Below are positions 3,148 through 5,539 of a stretch of 5,539 nt of DNA, one piece after another. The DNA is from an uncultured Lachnospiraceae bacterium. Lineage in GTDB: Bacteria; Bacillota_A; Clostridia; Lachnospirales; Lachnospiraceae. The notes under the pieces were generated by a model. It was not told the DNA's origin and made no database searches. It saw only the letters and a program-made list of their open reading frames with translations. A program made the position numbers and the translations under genes. Numbering within the stretch: position 1 is the first letter of the stretch; every line of letters starts with the position of its first letter. The stretch covers positions 1 through 5,539 of the forward strand of contig CATLIP010000169.1 in assembly GCA_949957035.1 (NCBI GenBank). The letters are read 5' to 3'.

Positions 3148-5539
3148 ATGAGGAAATACAGCAAAAAGGGATTTACATTAACCGAATTAGTGGTAGTATT
3201 AGTGATTCTATCTGTGATTGCGGCAATTGCAATTCCATTTGCTATGAAATATATGAAACTGGCCGAATTTCGGGAAAATGAATCCAATGCTAAGACGGTT
3301 TATCTGGCGGCAGAGTCGGAACTGACATGGTATCGTACCTCCGGAAAATGGAAGGAGTTTCGTAAAGAGGTCATCCGCAAAGGGAATCGCAATGATACGT
3401 TTGATGATGAGAGAAAGGATAAGCTGAAAGGACGTATTTATGGGATTACGCTGGAGGGCGGCGGATCGGGAGATTTGGTGGCCGGACTGCTGAAAGATAA
3501 CTCTTATGATAAAGAATTTCTGGATGCTTCTATTACCATTGAAATTGATATTGAGACAGGTCAGGTGTACTCGGCGTTCTATGCGACGCGGTGCGACGGA
3601 CTGGCATATGACGGAAACGATAATGAGATTCTGGATATTACGGCGGCGGGAGATAACCGCAGTTATGACAACCGTAGAGAGCGGCTTCTGGGATATTACT
3701 CTGTGGAGGATGTTGTCAATGTAGTAGAACTAAAACCAGTGAGGCTTAAGGTAACCACAGTTAATCTGGTAAACAGTGAAACCTTGTCGCTGAATTGGTC
3801 CAGTAATTCCAGGCACGATAATCTTGATGTGGAGTTCCACATTACATTTTACAAAAAGACAGGAGATAAGGCCAAGGGGGAGAGGCTGTTTTCAACGGTG
3901 ATTGACCGGGCCGAGCTTAACGGGAAGGGCTTCGGAAAAGAAGGAAATACAATGGTACATCTTAAGCTTAGCGGAAAAGAAGATGCGGCGACCGGTAAGG
4001 ATAAAGACCTTGGAGAGTGGGCGTTTCCTCTTACATACCAGGAAACAGGACAGAATGGCAGGTTTTCTCTGGTGCTTGACGGTATGATGTCGGCAGAGTT
4101 GATGGAGAGTCTCAAGGCGGAGGGGCAGGAAGCCTTGGAGAAAGGAAAAGAGCTTGCGCTGCTTAAGGAGTACAGCACCAGTATTACCAGATACGCAGGA
4201 CTTTCAGAGGCGGGAAGTGAGATTTCAGAGCTTGCCCAGCTTGCACAGCCTCAGGACATCTGTGCAGAGATTGAGGTGCAGCCCACCTATCGGAATATGG
4301 ATTTGGATGCGCGGGAGTACCATGCCGGCAGTCCTGTAACCTCTAATGTAGAGAATACCATGTTTGCCAGTGTGACGAAGGAGAATGAAGAACGGATAGA
4401 AGCGAAGATCACACGTTTTCGCCATTTGTCCAACATCAGATATTGCAAAAAGGAGGCAATATTCAGGCTTGACAATCGAAATATGGACTGGACGGCAGCA
4501 GGGACAGGATTATTTGACTTGGGTGAAAAAAACACGATGAGCAGTGAAGGGACGGAAACAAAAACACTGCAGACCATACGGTGGAAACCGATCAGTAATC
4601 AGCAGGAGGACGCCCGGGTAGTGAATTTCCCATCCATAGAGCTTCTGAAACAAGGCCAGACTCTAAAAGGAAACGGTTCAGGTACGCTGGTGTCCAATAT
4701 GAATTTAGGCTCAGCTTCTATGCCGGGAGATAACGTAATCGGTAAGATATATAAAGAAGAGGGGCGGAAAAAGCCTTATACAGAATATCTTGGCCTTTTT
4801 TGCGAGGTTGAGGGAACCATAAGCGGCCTGACTTTGAAAGACCCTGTGTTAAGTTTAGACGATACAGGTGAAAACGGAGGAAACTTTCAGCATTTATCCG
4901 GTGTGGGAATCATTTGCGGCAGAAGTGAGGGGACGCTTACCGATATCTTGGTTCAGTGTACGAAAAAGGAACAGAAGACGGTCGAGGTATTGCTTGCAGA
5001 CCAAAATGACAGCGTTGAGGCTGATAAAGGAAATACCTGCGGTATCGGAGGAATCGTGGGTGTTCTTGGAAAGAAAGAAGCAGGCGGGTCACTGACAGCT
5101 TTAACATCAGAAGATTCTTCCCTTGAGATAAGCGGTCTTACCATGAATGGATCAGTAAGGGGGAGACTTCCAAAGCCAGGCGCGGTTGCTTACGGCAGGA
5201 GTGTAGAGGAACAAGCCGCTCAGTATCAATACGGGCTTGGAGGGATTTTCGGATATGCCCATATAGGCGGCGACGTGAAGGTAGAAGCCTGTGAGAATCA
5301 TGCTGATGTGACAGGGAATCTTTTCACAGGAGGAATCGGCGGACGATTGGAGGGAAGTTACCGACCTTCGGATTCTTCAAGGGATGAGTCTCTAAGGAGT
5401 ACTGTGCCTGACCTGAAAGATTGCAGCAGCGACGGTCTGGTACTTTGTCATTCAAAGGTGAATCAGCCTCGGGAGATGGAAGGACGGTATTTTGGAGGAA
5501 TCCTGGGGTATGGGAACAATTCATGGCTTGAGACTTCCT
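3148..5539 (+). CDS. Giant type IV prepilin with C-terminal GLUG-like beta repeats, partial at the 3' end
   Basis: An uninterrupted frame of 797 codons runs from ATG 3148 past the window end without a stop. AAGGTG (3135-3140) lies 7 bases before the ATG. The N-terminus is a class III prepilin signal: basic KYSKKG (3-8), cleavage expected after G8, then FTLTELVVV with F9 as the methylated first residue and E13 as the conserved Glu5, and a hydrophobic helix up to P28. Next comes a pilin-like head containing a NAKTVYLAAESELTWYRTSG stretch (about 46-65) and a strand ITIEIDIETGQVYSAFYA (about 129-146). A probable beta-sandwich region follows from about 197. From about 423 (TRFRHLSNIRY) the pattern resembles GLUG surface proteins: GLF...GTISGLTLKD (about 549-565), SGVGIICG (584-591), GIGGIVG (632-638), GLGGIFGYA (696-704), a C715...N717...VTG...GGIGG stretch ending at 732, and FGGILGYG (782-789). 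Ordinary pilins are about 120-200 residues. It is likely processed by prepilin peptidase and displayed on a pilus or pseudopilus, perhaps as a tip adhesin; that role is inferred. Confidence 0.9.
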   Translation, partial: MRKYSKKGFTLTELVVVLVILSVIAAIAIPFAMKYMKLAEFRENESNAKTVYLAAESELTWYRTSGKWKEFRKEVIRKGNRNDTFDDERKDKLKGRIYGITLEGGGSGDLVAGLLKDNSYDKEFLDASITIEIDIETGQVYSAFYATRCDGLAYDGNDNEILDITAAGDNRSYDNRRERLLGYYSVEDVVNVVELKPVRLKVTTVNLVNSETLSLNWSSNSRHDNLDVEFHITFYKKTGDKAKGERLFSTVIDRAELNGKGFGKEGNTMVHLKLSGKEDAATGKDKDLGEWAFPLTYQETGQNGRFSLVLDGMMSAELMESLKAEGQEALEKGKELALLKEYSTSITRYAGLSEAGSEISELAQLAQPQDICAEIEVQPTYRNMDLDAREYHAGSPVTSNVENTMFASVTKENEERIEAKITRFRHLSNIRYCKKEAIFRLDNRNMDWTAAGTGLFDLGEKNTMSSEGTETKTLQTIRWKPISNQQEDARVVNFPSIELLKQGQTLKGNGSGTLVSNMNLGSASMPGDNVIGKIYKEEGRKKPYTEYLGLFCEVEGTISGLTLKDPVLSLDDTGENGGNFQHLSGVGIICGRSEGTLTDILVQCTKKEQKTVEVLLADQNDSVEADKGNTCGIGGIVGVLGKKEAGGSLTALTSEDSSLEISGLTMNGSVRGRLPKPGAVAYGRSVEEQAAQYQYGLGGIFGYAHIGGDVKVEACENHADVTGNLFTGGIGGRLEGSYRPSDSSRDESLRSTVPDLKDCSSDGLVLCHSKVNQPREMEGRYFGGILGYGNNSWLETS

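Noticed and set aside
3849..4577. Several short open frames on both strands inside 3500-5524
   Set aside because: All lie within the continuous 797-codon prepilin frame, which has a start signal, recognisable N-terminal motif and no stops; the short frames are low-complexity shadows.
1..5539. CRISPR array, insertion sequence or phage module
   Set aside because: No regularly spaced repeats, transposase motifs, terminal inverted repeats or phage genes were found.

Overview
The window looks like chromosomal DNA of a Gram-positive anaerobe of the Clostridia, most likely Lachnospiraceae. The evidence is the Shine-Dalgarno style (AGGAG, GGGGAG), sigma-A type promoters, moderate base composition, a Uma2-family gene with the 'AERIKERRIVTLKGRDKM...DYWNLPDGQRAELIDG' type leader, and a type IV pilus locus with a very large multidomain prepilin. 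The taxonomic call is an inference from protein style, not a database result.

Layout. Bases 1-280 hold tRNA-Lys(UUU) and tRNA-Leu(UAG), each followed by a hairpin with a T-run. The second hairpin is a strong terminator that also closes the convergent gene on its right. Bases 279-940 (minus strand) hold a Uma2-family (DUF820, PD-(D/E)XK nuclease fold) gene with a good promoter and ribosome binding site, but an in-frame amber codon cuts it at about half length; the reading frame then continues intact to its natural stop. Bases 940-1130 are an intergenic stretch with a short coding-like remnant, a promoter and a perfect 18-bp palindrome. Bases 1130-1858 encode a LytTR-family response regulator (REC plus LytTR DNA-binding domain) that starts at TTG, with no histidine kinase in view. 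A terminator follows. Bases 1890-2047 are a compact control region holding a pair of 21-bp-spaced direct repeats, an inverted repeat and an extended -10 promoter. From it runs a pilus operon: pilT (2048-3100, retraction ATPase), then after 47 bp without a terminator a huge open reading frame from 3148 past the end of the window (at least 797 residues). That frame starts with a textbook class III prepilin signal and ends in GLUG-like glycine-rich beta repeats.

How the genes may work together (inference). The giant protein looks like a pilin-anchored surface adhesin, displayed on a type IV pilus or pseudopilus and moved by PilT-driven retraction. The LytTR regulator just upstream is a good candidate for controlling the operon, because two near-identical half-sites one LytTR-style period (21 bp) apart lie just upstream of the pilT promoter. 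The most interesting part of the window is this combination: regulator, direct-repeat operator, retraction ATPase and pilin-GLUG fusion. The giant reading frame is easy to miss because it has no stop codon inside the window.
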